From: Streptomyces sp. WZ-12
GTDB taxonomy: Bacteria > Actinomycetota > Actinomycetes > Streptomycetales > Streptomycetaceae
Direction of reading: 5' to 3'
DNA length: 64,000 bases
Assembly (NCBI RefSeq): GCF_028898845.1
Contig: NZ_CP118574.1
Coordinates: forward strand, 1,364,001 to 1,428,000
Shown here: one piece after another, positions 9,475-16,546 of the stretch
Layout of the letters: each line of letters opens with the position of its first letter
Position numbering within the stretch: position 1 is the first letter of the stretch
The notes under the pieces: model-generated
The model's database searches: none
The model's input: the letters and a program-made list of their open reading frames with translations, nothing else
What the model was told of the DNA's origin: nothing
Program-made: the position numbers and the translations under genes

Positions 9475-9756
9475 ATGACTGCTGTAGCCCTGTACGGCCT
9501 GATGGCCGCTTTCTGTTTCGGCCTGGTGGTGCAGCATCGCAAGCACCAGGAGACGCCCGTGCTGGCCCGACTGGGGCGGCCTATCGATGAGGATGTGTTC
9601 TGCCTCTGGCTGGCCGTGTATCTCGCACTGAGGGCTGTCGCCCGCGGCCTGTGGGCCCTGCCGGCGCTAGACGTACCCCTGACCATCGCGGCGAACCTGG
9701 TGCTCGCCCTGGTCCTCGTCGCACGGCTCCGGTTTGAGCCGAAGCCCGCCAAGTAA
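9475..9756 (+). CDS. Small membrane protein, possible holin or lysis accessory
   Basis: 93-aa protein with about three membrane segments (residues 2-20, 46-66 and 70-87), a short basic region between them and a basic C-terminal tail. The start chosen is ATG 9475, 5 bases after the previous stop; the longer frame from 9391 overlaps the upstream gene. It precedes a terminator and the endolysin gene. Holin function is inferred from size, topology and position only. Confidence 0.5.
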   Translation: MTAVALYGLMAAFCFGLVVQHRKHQETPVLARLGRPIDEDVFCLWLAVYLALRAVARGLWALPALDVPLTIAANLVLALVLVARLRFEPKPAK

Positions 9757-9774
9757 GCAACTACACCGTATGCC

Positions 9775-9798
9775 GCCCGGCTGCTGCCGGGCTTTTTT
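9775..9798 (+). terminator. Rho-independent terminator after the tail operon
   Basis: A 7-bp perfect GC stem (GCCCGGC/GCCGGGC) with a 4-base loop is followed by six T residues. It separates the tail operon from the endolysin gene. Confidence 0.9.
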
Positions 9799-9821
9799 CA
9801 TGCCCGGACACAGGAGGAAAG

Positions 9822-11078
9822 ATGTCTCAGGCACTTGATTTCATCAATAGCGCTAAGGCTCAGGTCGGCTACCGAGAGGGTGCCAACAACTGGAACAAGT
9901 ATGGCCAGTGGTATCGGGACAACAATGAGCCGTGGTGTGCCCAGTTCGTGAGCTGGAACGCCAATGAGGCTGGCATTCTCAACACTAAGGTCCCGAAGTA
10001 CGAGGGCTGTTCCGCGGGAGTGGCCTGGTACCGAAACAAGGGCCGGTTCACTGACTACCCGGTCGTTGGCGGCCCGGTCTTCTACGGCTCCGGTGGCGGT
10101 AGCCACACGGGCATATGCGTTGCATATTCCTCTTCGACCATCACGACCATCGAGGGGAATACCAATACCGACGGTTCAGCCGAGGGTAACGGCGTCTACC
10201 TCAAGACTCGCTCTCGTCAGTCCAGCTACGTGTATGGCTATGGCATTCCGGACTTTGACGAAGGCACCGTTCTGGCTGACCCTTCCTACAAGGGCAAGGC
10301 AGGTTACATCTACTTCGGGGAGGAAGCTTCGACTTCCGACGTCCCGAACAAGCCGACACCTAAGCCGACTCCAGGGAAGGTGACGATCAACGGATCCGTG
10401 TACGGCCCTGGAACTCAAGGCGATCACATTCAGTACATGGCGGATTGTCTCTGGAAGGCCGGCTGCTGGAAGGGCCCCAAGGATGCGCACGCTTGGGGCG
10501 ATGGGCATACCGAGTCGATGCGGGCCTATCAGATCGCCATCGGCGACGCCGACTCGGCGGATGGTGTGCCGGGCCTGAAGCAGCTGACACGACTTGAGAC
10601 GGAGCACGGCCAGGGCCTGTGGCCCATCCAGAAGCCGGCTCCGCCTAAGCCTGACCCTTCGCCTAAGCCGGACGGCAACACGATCCCTAAGACTGTGTGG
10701 CTGAGTAACCCGTCCCCTTCCAAGGTCAAGGCCAATACGTGGACGACTGTCGATGTCACTGGCAAGGGAGACGGGACGGTCATCCATTCCAATGGTGACT
10801 GCAAGTTCTCGTCCAATGTGAAGATTGCTTTCGCCGATGTCCCGGCCGGCGCCACTGTCCAGGGCCGCTTTCTCAAGTTCACCAACGATGGCGACAGTGA
10901 CGGCGGCTATGCAGTGGTCGAGCGTGTCGCTACCGGCGACTTCTCGTTTGTGGACTTCTCCGCAATGGGCCACATGAACACTGACCGTCGCCTGGTGTGT
11001 CAGGTTGCCGTGTTCGGCAAGGACGACCAGGAGTTCACGATTAGCGGCCGTACGGCCGAAGCTCTCTACTGGGACTAG
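9822..11078 (+). CDS. CHAP-domain endolysin
   Basis: 418-aa endolysin with a strong AGGAGGAAAG ribosome site. Residues about 10-135 form a CHAP domain: Cys39 in EPWCAQF, His95 in GSHTGI and Glu111/Asn113 in IEGNT are the expected catalytic set. This predicts an amidase or endopeptidase that cuts host peptidoglycan at lysis. A Pro/Lys-rich linker (about 178-188) leads to a peptidoglycan-binding-like domain (about 190-265), then a second Pro-rich linker and a C-terminal beta domain (about 290-418), perhaps a further wall-binding module. There is no signal peptide, so release should need a holin. Confidence 0.92.
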   Translation: MSQALDFINSAKAQVGYREGANNWNKYGQWYRDNNEPWCAQFVSWNANEAGILNTKVPKYEGCSAGVAWYRNKGRFTDYPVVGGPVFYGSGGGSHTGICVAYSSSTITTIEGNTNTDGSAEGNGVYLKTRSRQSSYVYGYGIPDFDEGTVLADPSYKGKAGYIYFGEEASTSDVPNKPTPKPTPGKVTINGSVYGPGTQGDHIQYMADCLWKAGCWKGPKDAHAWGDGHTESMRAYQIAIGDADSADGVPGLKQLTRLETEHGQGLWPIQKPAPPKPDPSPKPDGNTIPKTVWLSNPSPSKVKANTWTTVDVTGKGDGTVIHSNGDCKFSSNVKIAFADVPAGATVQGRFLKFTNDGDSDGGYAVVERVATGDFSFVDFSAMGHMNTDRRLVCQVAVFGKDDQEFTISGRTAEALYWD

Positions 11079-11086
11079 CGATAGAC

Positions 11087-11347
11087 ATGAATGCTCTGAT
11101 TGACTTCCTGAAGAAGAACCCTGTCCGCATCAAGGCGGCACTTGTTTCCGTGCTGGCCTTGTTCTCTGACTTCATCAGTCCGGACCTTCAGGGGAAGATT
11201 GTTTCCCTGGCGATGCTGGCCGTGTCCATCCTGGGTGGCGAGATCGCTCAACGGGTGGAGAACAAGAAGACCAACGATGCCCGACTCTCTGACATCCCCG
11301 TCGAGTCTGCTGGCATCTCGCATGTTTCGGATGCGCCTATCGCTTGA
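11087..11347 (+). CDS. Holin-like small membrane protein
   Basis: 86-aa protein starting 8 bases after the endolysin stop. It has a basic N-terminus, hydrophobic segments at about residues 15-30 and 38-54 (IVSLAMLAVSILGG), and a polar tail. Size and position next to the endolysin suggest a holin that opens the membrane for it. Start ATG 11087 has only a weak ribosome site (AGCGATAGAC). Confidence 0.65.
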   Translation: MNALIDFLKKNPVRIKAALVSVLALFSDFISPDLQGKIVSLAMLAVSILGGEIAQRVENKKTNDARLSDIPVESAGISHVSDAPIA

Positions 11348-11374
11348 GGCAGTGTCCGAGTTTGAGAAAAGAAA

Positions 11375-11412
11375 CCCCCCGGCTTCCCTGAGTGGAGGCC
11401 GGGGGCTCTTTT
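11375..11412 (+). terminator. Rho-independent terminator after the lysis genes
   Basis: A 12-bp stem (one wobble pair; CCCCCGGCTTCC paired with GGAGGCCGGGGG) with a 6-base loop is followed by CTCTTTT. It ends the late operon. Confidence 0.92.
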
Positions 11413-11430
11413 GCATTGAGGGCTCGAACC

Positions 11431-11460
11431 AACCTAACTAACCGTCATACAGAGAGTGAC
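11431..11460. repeat. Copy 1 of the AACCTAACTAACC prophage element
   Basis: The 13-mer AACCTAACTAACC is followed 12 bases later by GTGACGG. Further copies lie at 18252, 25601 and 26485, all in intergenic DNA. Read on the minus strand it offers a promoter-like TCACTC, 17 bases, TAGGTT. It may be a promoter, or a site for the phage repressor. Confidence 0.55.
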
Positions 11461-11464
11461 GGCC

Positions 11465-11508
11465 TGGCCATGACCTGCCTGCACTCCCCAACTCCGTGGC
11501 CATGACCT
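11465..11508. repeat. Direct repeat TGGCCATGACCT, two copies
   Basis: TGGCCATGACCT occurs at 11465-11476 and 11497-11508, 32 bases apart start to start (three helical turns), immediately before the gene at 11520. The spacing suits cooperative binding of a regulator. No regulator can be named. Confidence 0.45.
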
Positions 11509-11519
11509 AGATTTCAGCC

Positions 11520-12056
11520 ATGATCCCTACGGCCGACACAATCCGCTTCACGTTGCTGCACCCGCAGACCTTGAGCCGCCAGGAGTCGGTAGTCCTCGCC
11601 GGCCTGCGCATCGACTTCACCACCGAACCCCAGACCCGAGAGACCATCCTCGCCCGCGCTGAAGCCCGCGGCGTCGAGCATGGCGGGTTCCCTGACGAGT
11701 ACCCCGACGAGTGGCAAACGCTCCGGATCCACATACAGGACATCCCGAGCGCCAAGTCCCTGTCTCTGGCTTCACGGATACGGGCTGCCAGCAGCAGCGG
11801 TCACTCCATGGTCGAGGCGTGGTCGCCGGCTGCACCCGGCTCCGGGCAGTGGCAGCACACCACGTTCCCGTGGGTCTACTGGGAAGGGCTCGGAGCCACG
11901 TGTTCCGTCGGCGTGGACGACATCAGTGTGTGGGGATACCTCTTCTCCGAACCCTGGGGTACCCACGCGAAGTTGCCCGCCCGCAGCAACGCTGCTGACG
12001 CGCCATGGGTCACCGTGAACACGGACACACCCCCATCCAGTTGCGGGAAGAGCTAG
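11520..12056 (+). CDS. Hypothetical protein, convergent with the RiPP operon
   Basis: 178-aa protein of no family I recognise. Codon use is high-GC and looks coding. There is no signal peptide or membrane segment; it contains several Trp residues (TTFPWVYWEGLG, DDISVWGYLFSEPW) in the C-terminal half. Its stop overlaps the stop of the oxygenase gene on the other strand by 4 bases. It lies between the lysis block and the RiPP operon and is probably part of the same cargo region. No clear ribosome site precedes the ATG. Confidence 0.55.
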   Translation: MIPTADTIRFTLLHPQTLSRQESVVLAGLRIDFTTEPQTRETILARAEARGVEHGGFPDEYPDEWQTLRIHIQDIPSAKSLSLASRIRAASSSGHSMVEAWSPAAPGSGQWQHTTFPWVYWEGLGATCSVGVDDISVWGYLFSEPWGTHAKLPARSNAADAPWVTVNTDTPPSSCGKS

Positions 12057-12772
12057 ACCAATGTGGGAAGGACTCTGCGCGGCCACCGGCCAAGCCAGAA
12101 GGCCGCCGCCGAAGGAAGAGGAGCCCCATCGGTCGATCCATCGTGGGGGAGGTATTCGGTCGGCGCTAGGTAGCCCTCACCAGGGGCGAGCCGTATTCGG
12201 ACGATGCGGAACGAGCGCCCGCTGGCGACATACGCCCGGTAGTCATCTGTGTGTGGGTAGCGGTGCGCATATGCGGTGGGGTAGATGGCTCGGCACGTTG
12301 CCTGTGCGTCGATGTCGCCGAGAATGATGTACCGGGTTCCAGGGCCGAGATTGAGGCACAGCCGACGGCGTCCCGTGTGCTTGTCGGCAAACCTCAGCTT
12401 GTCCCAGTTATCCAGGTGCAGCCCGATCAGCCGGCCATCCTGGTAGTTGTTGGTGGTCGTGGCCATGCCTGGCTCGGCAAGCGCCTGACCGAGGTATACC
12501 GCGTCAGCATCGCCTAGAGGCTGGGCAAGCTCTTCCAGCGGTAGCCCGTCCTGAAACGGCGGTCGAACGATCTCCACCACGGTGCTGTCTAACGTCTGGC
12601 GAGGCGCTGTGATGGACGTGACCTCTGCCTGAGTCAGGGAGCGCCATGCGCCGGAGGGCACTACCGCTCCAGTCTCGTACGCACCTTCGTCGCGACGTGC
12701 GGTCCTGACTGTGGCGATCTCGCACCGGGAACGAAGCGCGGCTTCATCGTCATAGACGATGTGCAGGGGCAT
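12053..12772 (-). CDS. Fe(II)/2-oxoglutarate-type oxygenase of the cyclophane RiPP operon
   Basis: 239-aa protein. Start ATG 12772 has an excellent AGGAGG site; a longer frame from 12802 would overlap the upstream stop. H119-x-D121 (in GLHLDNWD) and a later His210 (LPHDG), with a cupin-like region between (RRRLCLNLGPGTRYIILGD), fit the 2-His-1-carboxylate facial triad of 2OG-Fe(II) oxygenases. In related actinobacterial cyclophane clusters a 2OG oxygenase (named YhhC in NCBI families, from memory) accompanies maturase and precursor, and this gene matches that layout. Hydroxylation of the peptide core is inferred. Last gene of the operon. Confidence 0.7.
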   Translation of the reverse strand: MPLHIVYDDEAALRSRCEIATVRTARRDEGAYETGAVVPSGAWRSLTQAEVTSITAPRQTLDSTVVEIVRPPFQDGLPLEELAQPLGDADAVYLGQALAEPGMATTTNNYQDGRLIGLHLDNWDKLRFADKHTGRRRLCLNLGPGTRYIILGDIDAQATCRAIYPTAYAHRYPHTDDYRAYVASGRSFRIVRIRLAPGEGYLAPTEYLPHDGSTDGAPLPSAAAFWLGRWPRRVLPTLV

Positions 12773-12788
12773 GCGGGCCCTCCTGGTA

Positions 12789-13463
12789 TCAGTCGTCTCC
12801 AAGGGTGATGTCCAGCTCGGCTACCAGCGCCTGCGCAAGGTCCGCCTCCTGGCCGGGATCGATACGAACCTTCTTGAGGTTCGCGAGGCCCCGGATGGTG
12901 GCGAGCGTGTTGCCGCGCAGGTCGGTGCCGCGGTAGCGGCCGGCCTCGAATTCGGTGAGCCTGAGTGTGCACTCGGAGAACACGACGTCGGTCAGGTCGC
13001 AATCAGTGAACGTGGCTTCGCTAAGGACACAGTTGACGAAGGCCACGGGGCCCGTGGCACGCACCTTCTCGAACGTGGCGAAATCGAGCTTGCAGCCCTC
13101 GACCAGGACATCGTCCAGTACCAGCCCGTCGAGCGCGGCGCCCATCAGCTTGCAGTCACGGAGGACCACGCGGGTCAGCTTGCTTTCACTCCAGCTGATC
13201 GTGCCGAGGTCGCTGCGAGTGATCTCCACGCCGTGCAGGTTCAGGGCCTCGAAGTGTGTCCGCTTTGAACGGACGCCGCTGATCCGGCCGGTGATGAGCT
13301 GAGTGTCGGTGATTTCGAGTGAGCGTAGGTCAGCGTCACTGTAGGCGAAGTCTTGGACCATGCCGCGCGGGTTGTCGAGGGTACCGACGTTGGACAGGTA
13401 CAGGCCCGGCTCATCGAGGCCGGGCAGAGTGAGCCTGACGCGGCCGAAGGTGAGGGTGTCCAT
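12789..13463 (-). CDS. Pentapeptide-repeat protein, possible self-immunity factor
   Basis: 224-aa protein with a ribosome site CAGGAG. Residues about 45-185 follow the pentapeptide-repeat pattern: hydrophobic Leu/Phe every five residues with small residues two before (ADLRS, FEALNLHG, SDLGT, FATFEKV, ATFTDCDLTDVVF). This folds into a right-handed beta helix. In the QnrB/McbG/AlbG families such proteins protect DNA gyrase. Here it lies between precursor and oxygenase in the RiPP operon, so an immunity role is plausible but unproven. A scaffolding role in maturation is the alternative. Confidence 0.75.
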   Translation of the reverse strand: MDTLTFGRVRLTLPGLDEPGLYLSNVGTLDNPRGMVQDFAYSDADLRSLEITDTQLITGRISGVRSKRTHFEALNLHGVEITRSDLGTISWSESKLTRVVLRDCKLMGAALDGLVLDDVLVEGCKLDFATFEKVRATGPVAFVNCVLSEATFTDCDLTDVVFSECTLRLTEFEAGRYRGTDLRGNTLATIRGLANLKKVRIDPGQEADLAQALVAELDITLGDD

Positions 13464-13525
13464 GGTGCTCCTGGTTCGAGACGGGCGGGGCAAGCCGCCA
13501 TGATGCAGCTTGCCCCATCGCGCTA

Positions 13526-13732
13526 CTACTTCTTGTTCCAGTTGTCCCATGTGGAGCGGTTGTCGAAGGTGTTACCCGCGTTGTCCCACGTGGGGCGGTT
13601 GTCGAACTTTGCCACCGGGTCGATCGGCGTATCTCCGATCAGATCACGGAACCCGGCGGCGGCGCTGAGGATCAGACCAACGGCCGTGGACGTGTTGGCT
13701 TCGCGGGAGATCAGTTCACTGGCTGCGGACAT
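13526..13732 (-). CDS. Cyclophane-type RiPP precursor peptide with repeated FDN/WDN core
   Basis: 68-aa peptide. Residues 1-41 are a leader with a hydrophobic helix-like stretch (TAVGLILSAAAGF). The C-terminal 26 residues hold five aromatic-x-polar tripeptides: F43-D-N, W49-D-N, F56-D-N, W62-D-N and W65-N-K. The nine-residue unit FDNR(P/S)TWDN occurs twice (43-51, 56-64) with four residues between. Radical SAM/SPASM enzymes of the triceptide class join the aromatic ring to the third residue of such motifs. Start ATG 13732 has AAGGAG 9 bases upstream and overlaps the end of the maturase gene by 17 bases. The likely core starts after about residue 41. Confidence 0.85.
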   Translation of the reverse strand: MSAASELISREANTSTAVGLILSAAAGFRDLIGDTPIDPVAKFDNRPTWDNAGNTFDNRSTWDNWNKK

Positions 13733-14828
13733 GTCGTGTGACTCCTTCCAGGAGAGCGATCTTTGCCGTTGTGCAGTATCGAGTGCGGGTGCCATCCATA
13801 CGGCCCCCGTGCTCGAAGTACCGGTTCGCAGGGTGCGCGCCGCCGCAGAACGCGAAGTACCCGCAGGTGTTGCGGCAGGCGTCTACGCCATCCCGGAACT
13901 CGGTGATCCAGGGGGTTCGGGTGTCGGCCTCACTCATGAGGACGTCCAGGCCGTCACGGAGGACGTTGCCGGTGGTGAAGTCGCCGAACCGCTCGTCGGT
14001 GAAGCCGGCCAGTTCGGGTGAGAGCAGAACCACGCCGCCGTCAACGCTGACAGTGGGCAATGGGTCCCACAGTGCCGACACCGGGTCAGGCTGGGGCTGT
14101 TGAGTGCTGAGGACGGTGCTGGCGAAGTTCAGCACGCGCGATATCTCTCGTAGGCGGACTACCGGATTGGCGCTCCATGCGTCCGTGAGGGCGGCCCAGA
14201 AGTCTGCTGTCCTTGCAGGGTCGGTTGCGTGCACGCCGCGGTTGACGCCCTCTTCCTCTTCGACGTTCACGCCGAGGGTGGTAACACCCAGTTCGGCGAA
14301 GAACTCGTAGAAGCTGGCGGCCGTTCCGGGGTCAGGGTCGGAGACAACTGCGATGGCGGAGAACGGGATCCCGTGCCGACGTAATCGTTGGATCCCTCGC
14401 ATGATCACGCGGAACGCGGGGTGACCGGCACGAGTGACACGGTGGTGGTTCATGTCCTCCGGACCGTCGATGCTGACGCCCACATGCACGTTGTGCTCCA
14501 GCAGGTAGCCGCACCAGGCGTCATCGACGAGGGCCGCGTTCGTCTGCACACTGTGCTTCACGCCTTCGAAGGGGGCCATCAGTCTGGCCAGATGATCGCG
14601 GCCGGCGGACAGTGGCTCGCCGCCGTGCCACACGACTTCGAACGCGGGATCGTCGGCGGCCCACTTGTTGACCGACTTCGCCACAGCCTGTGCCACGGGG
14701 ACCGGCATCAGGTTCTTGACCTTGCGGAACGGCAGGTAGCAGTACGTACAGTCCATGGGCAGGCACTGTGTGGTTGGCTGCATGATCACAGCGTGCGGAA
14801 CGGTCGCGAGCTGTACGGGTTTGCGCAT
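13716..14828 (-). CDS. Radical SAM/SPASM cyclophane-forming peptide maturase
   Basis: 370-aa enzyme. Start ATG 14828 follows GAGAGGAG. The radical SAM cluster is ligated by C22, C27 and C30 in QCLPMDCTYCYLP, giving CX4CX2C rather than the usual CX3CX2C; translation of the DNA confirms the spacing. VVWHGGEPL (GGEP motif) follows. The C-terminus has SPASM-type cysteines C318, C322, C328 and C352 (CRNTCGYFAFCGGAHPANRYFEHG). This layout is that of FxsB/YhhB-like peptide maturases that form three-residue cyclophanes between aromatic and Asn/Asp/Lys side chains. It is first gene of the operon and its end encodes the ribosome site of the precursor gene. Confidence 0.88.
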   Translation of the reverse strand: MRKPVQLATVPHAVIMQPTTQCLPMDCTYCYLPFRKVKNLMPVPVAQAVAKSVNKWAADDPAFEVVWHGGEPLSAGRDHLARLMAPFEGVKHSVQTNAALVDDAWCGYLLEHNVHVGVSIDGPEDMNHHRVTRAGHPAFRVIMRGIQRLRRHGIPFSAIAVVSDPDPGTAASFYEFFAELGVTTLGVNVEEEEGVNRGVHATDPARTADFWAALTDAWSANPVVRLREISRVLNFASTVLSTQQPQPDPVSALWDPLPTVSVDGGVVLLSPELAGFTDERFGDFTTGNVLRDGLDVLMSEADTRTPWITEFRDGVDACRNTCGYFAFCGGAHPANRYFEHGGRMDGTRTRYCTTAKIALLEGVTRHVRSQ

Positions 14829-14868
14829 CGTGCTCCTCTCGATTGGGTTCGAGTGGTGCATGGGTGGC

Positions 14869-14901
14869 GCTGAGGATCACGTACAGTACGTGATCCTCAG
14901 C
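14869..14901. promoter_or_regulatory. Perfect 33-bp palindrome upstream of the RiPP operon
   Basis: Arms of 16 bases flank a single central A. The left arm reads GCTGAGGATCACGTAC and the right arm is its exact complement. It lies 41 bases before the maturase start and would overlap any promoter of the operon. Its length and perfection suggest a dimeric regulator site. An attenuating hairpin in the leader RNA is the alternative; no T-run follows on the minus strand. Confidence 0.75.
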
Positions 14902-14998
14902 ACCTCTTCCGCCCCCTGCCGAGACTCATCGAAATCGGGGGAACCACGAAGGCCAGTTGGCAGGGACTGGAGTCTGATGTCGTCCTGGCGGCGCCTGC

Positions 14999-15349
14999 TT
15001 AGGTGATGTTCGACAGGAGCACCATCACACCAGCCCACAGGCCGAGCACCACCAGGCCCACGAAGGCCGCGGCCAGGGTCAGGCCGACCATGATGACGTT
15101 GTCCTCGCGTTGCTGCTTCTCTCGCTCCTCCACGGCCTGTTGGTGTGCTTCAGCGTTGCAGCCGGCGCATCCTGTGATCTCGTGCTCTAAGTGATCGCTC
15201 AGACCATCACCGTCCTTGGTAGCACTGGGTGGTAGCCCGCCCCGACCAACCGAGCGTGTCAGGAAGGCAGGGGCGGGAACTTGTGGCGGGCCGCCCGGTC
15301 CCCGACCAAGGCCGAGCGACCCGCTTCGCACTCTCCCGTCTCGGCGCAT
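14999..15349 (-). CDS. Small single-pass membrane protein, start uncertain
   Basis: Up to 116 aa if started at ATG 15349. The convincing part is the last about 67 residues: a Cys-containing polar segment (DHLEHEITGCAGCNAEAHQQ), a charged helix (EEREKQQRED) and one membrane helix (VGLTLAAAFVGLVVLGLWAGVMVLL). The upstream half looks like GC-rich non-coding DNA, but no ATG or GTG lies in frame nearer. A rare TTA codon (15188-15190) would make it bldA-dependent in Streptomyces. It lies upstream of the RiPP operon on the same strand. Function is unknown. Confidence 0.4.
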   Translation of the reverse strand: MRRDGRVRSGSLGLGRGPGGPPQVPAPAFLTRSVGRGGLPPSATKDGDGLSDHLEHEITGCAGCNAEAHQQAVEEREKQQREDNVIMVGLTLAAAFVGLVVLGLWAGVMVLLSNIT

Positions 15350-15524
15350 ACGCGGGGAACCGGAGACGGAGTGCGCCCGGCCCATCGCTAGCCGGGGACT
15401 GTGACCCGCCCCCTGATGATGAGTGTCACCTCGGGGGATCAGGGAGCGGGAGTTCATTGGAGAGAGGTCTAGTGGTTCTCTGTCTCCCAGAGGGCGGCGA
15501 AGAGAAGTCCGATGCTGGAACAGA

Positions 15525-15851
15525 TCAGGAGGACGAATAACGGTCCTGCGAACCTGAGGACCTGGTCCCTTGTCCACCTGAGCAGCCATCGGCATAACTC
15601 GAAGAGGCATCCGGCGTTAGAGCCCACTTCGCCTCCAGGACATCGCAAAGCTTGTTGGTGGTTGCGACGTTGACTCGACCGAAGTGGACGGTGGGCCGGG
15701 TGCCTTCCTCGTCCACGTAGAGGGTGCGGAACTTGATTCCGAACCTCTCCAGCACGTCACGGAGGCGAAGACATGCCTTACTCGCGTCCTCGAACGTCAC
15801 GCCGTCAAGCTCAACGGGAACCTTGGGAAGTGGGGGCGGCGTGAAGGTCAT
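15525..15851 (-). CDS. Hypothetical protein (third of a three-gene overlap set)
   Basis: 108-aa protein. Start ATG 15851 overlaps the stop of the 35-aa gene (ATGA). Residues about 8-85 look folded (ELDGVTFEDASKACLRLRDVLERFGIKFRTLYVDEEG); the last 20 residues are Ser/Gly-rich. No family recognised. Confidence 0.6.
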   Translation of the reverse strand: MTFTPPPLPKVPVELDGVTFEDASKACLRLRDVLERFGIKFRTLYVDEEGTRPTVHFGRVNVATTNKLCDVLEAKWALTPDASSSYADGCSGGQGTRSSGSQDRYSSS

Positions 15852-15955
15852 CCCCGCCTCACCTTCTGGCCCATCTGCTCCGAGGCCCGCTTGTCCTTCG
15901 ACTTCTTCTCGCACTCCTTGAGCTTCTTACTCAGGTCTTCAGTCGTCCCGCTCAT
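15848..15955 (-). CDS. 35-aa charged peptide gene
   Basis: 35-aa, strongly basic and helical peptide (LSKKLKECEKKSKDKRASEQMG) with one Cys. GAGGAG lies upstream and the gene overlaps both neighbours (TGATG and ATGA), which supports it being real. Function unknown. Confidence 0.55.
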   Translation of the reverse strand: MSGTTEDLSKKLKECEKKSKDKRASEQMGQKVRRG

Positions 15956-16365
15956 CACTCCTCCTCACCTGCATCAAGGGCATTGGCGAGTCGTCGCGCG
16001 TTGGTGATCGAGAGCGAAGGCGGAAGTACTTTGTTCGCCGTACGACCCTTCACCGTGCCCACGATGACCAATGAGGGTGAAGTGCGGATGCTGATCCCGA
16101 GTAGAGCCGCATCCAGCTCCTTGGCAGCGACGCGTGCAAGGGGCTCCCTGGATCGGGTGACGCGACCGCCGATGGAGAGGGTCAGCCGCTGCGTCTCCTC
16201 CAACGTCAGTGCCGTGAGGCGGACTCGCGAGACCTTGACGCCTTCGACGACGCCGCTCGACACGATGGACTCAGCACTGACCTCGGCCCGACGCAGCCCG
16301 GCGTCCAGCCGCCCTCGTACCTCTTCGGCGGCTTGGTGTGGTGTCCTCACCGACACGTCGGGCAT
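15955..16365 (-). CDS. Hypothetical protein heading a three-gene operon
   Basis: 136-aa protein with GAGGAG 12 bases before ATG 16365. An alpha-helical N-terminus (HQAAEEVRGRLDAGLRRAEVSAESI) is followed by a beta-rich region. No family recognised. It is divergent from the XRE-TPR regulator; the shared 181-base gap holds the TTGCACAG repeats and GCTTAGTTAACGGC, a partial reverse match to the prophage element. Confidence 0.6.
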   Translation of the reverse strand: MPDVSVRTPHQAAEEVRGRLDAGLRRAEVSAESIVSSGVVEGVKVSRVRLTALTLEETQRLTLSIGGRVTRSREPLARVAAKELDAALLGISIRTSPSLVIVGTVKGRTANKVLPPSLSITNARRLANALDAGEEE

Positions 16366-16462
16366 GGCGGATCACTCCTCAACGACGTTGCAGCGTTGAC
16401 TGCTTGGGGGTTCACGTGACTAGCTGCCTACGCTTAGTTAACGGCCATTCGAGGGACCGAAC

Positions 16463-16481
16463 TTGCACAGAAGTTGCACAG
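16463..16481. promoter_or_regulatory. Tandem TTGCACAG operator candidate
   Basis: TTGCACAG is repeated at 16463-16470 and 16474-16481, an 11-base period that puts both copies on the same DNA face. They lie 66 bases before the regulator start at 16547. A site for autoregulation is a reasonable guess. Confidence 0.5.
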
Positions 16482-16546
16482 TGGGGGTGCGCCCCGGAGC
16501 GGGCCCTTGGGAGGATGGAGACACCCACTGCACCGAAGGGGATCAG

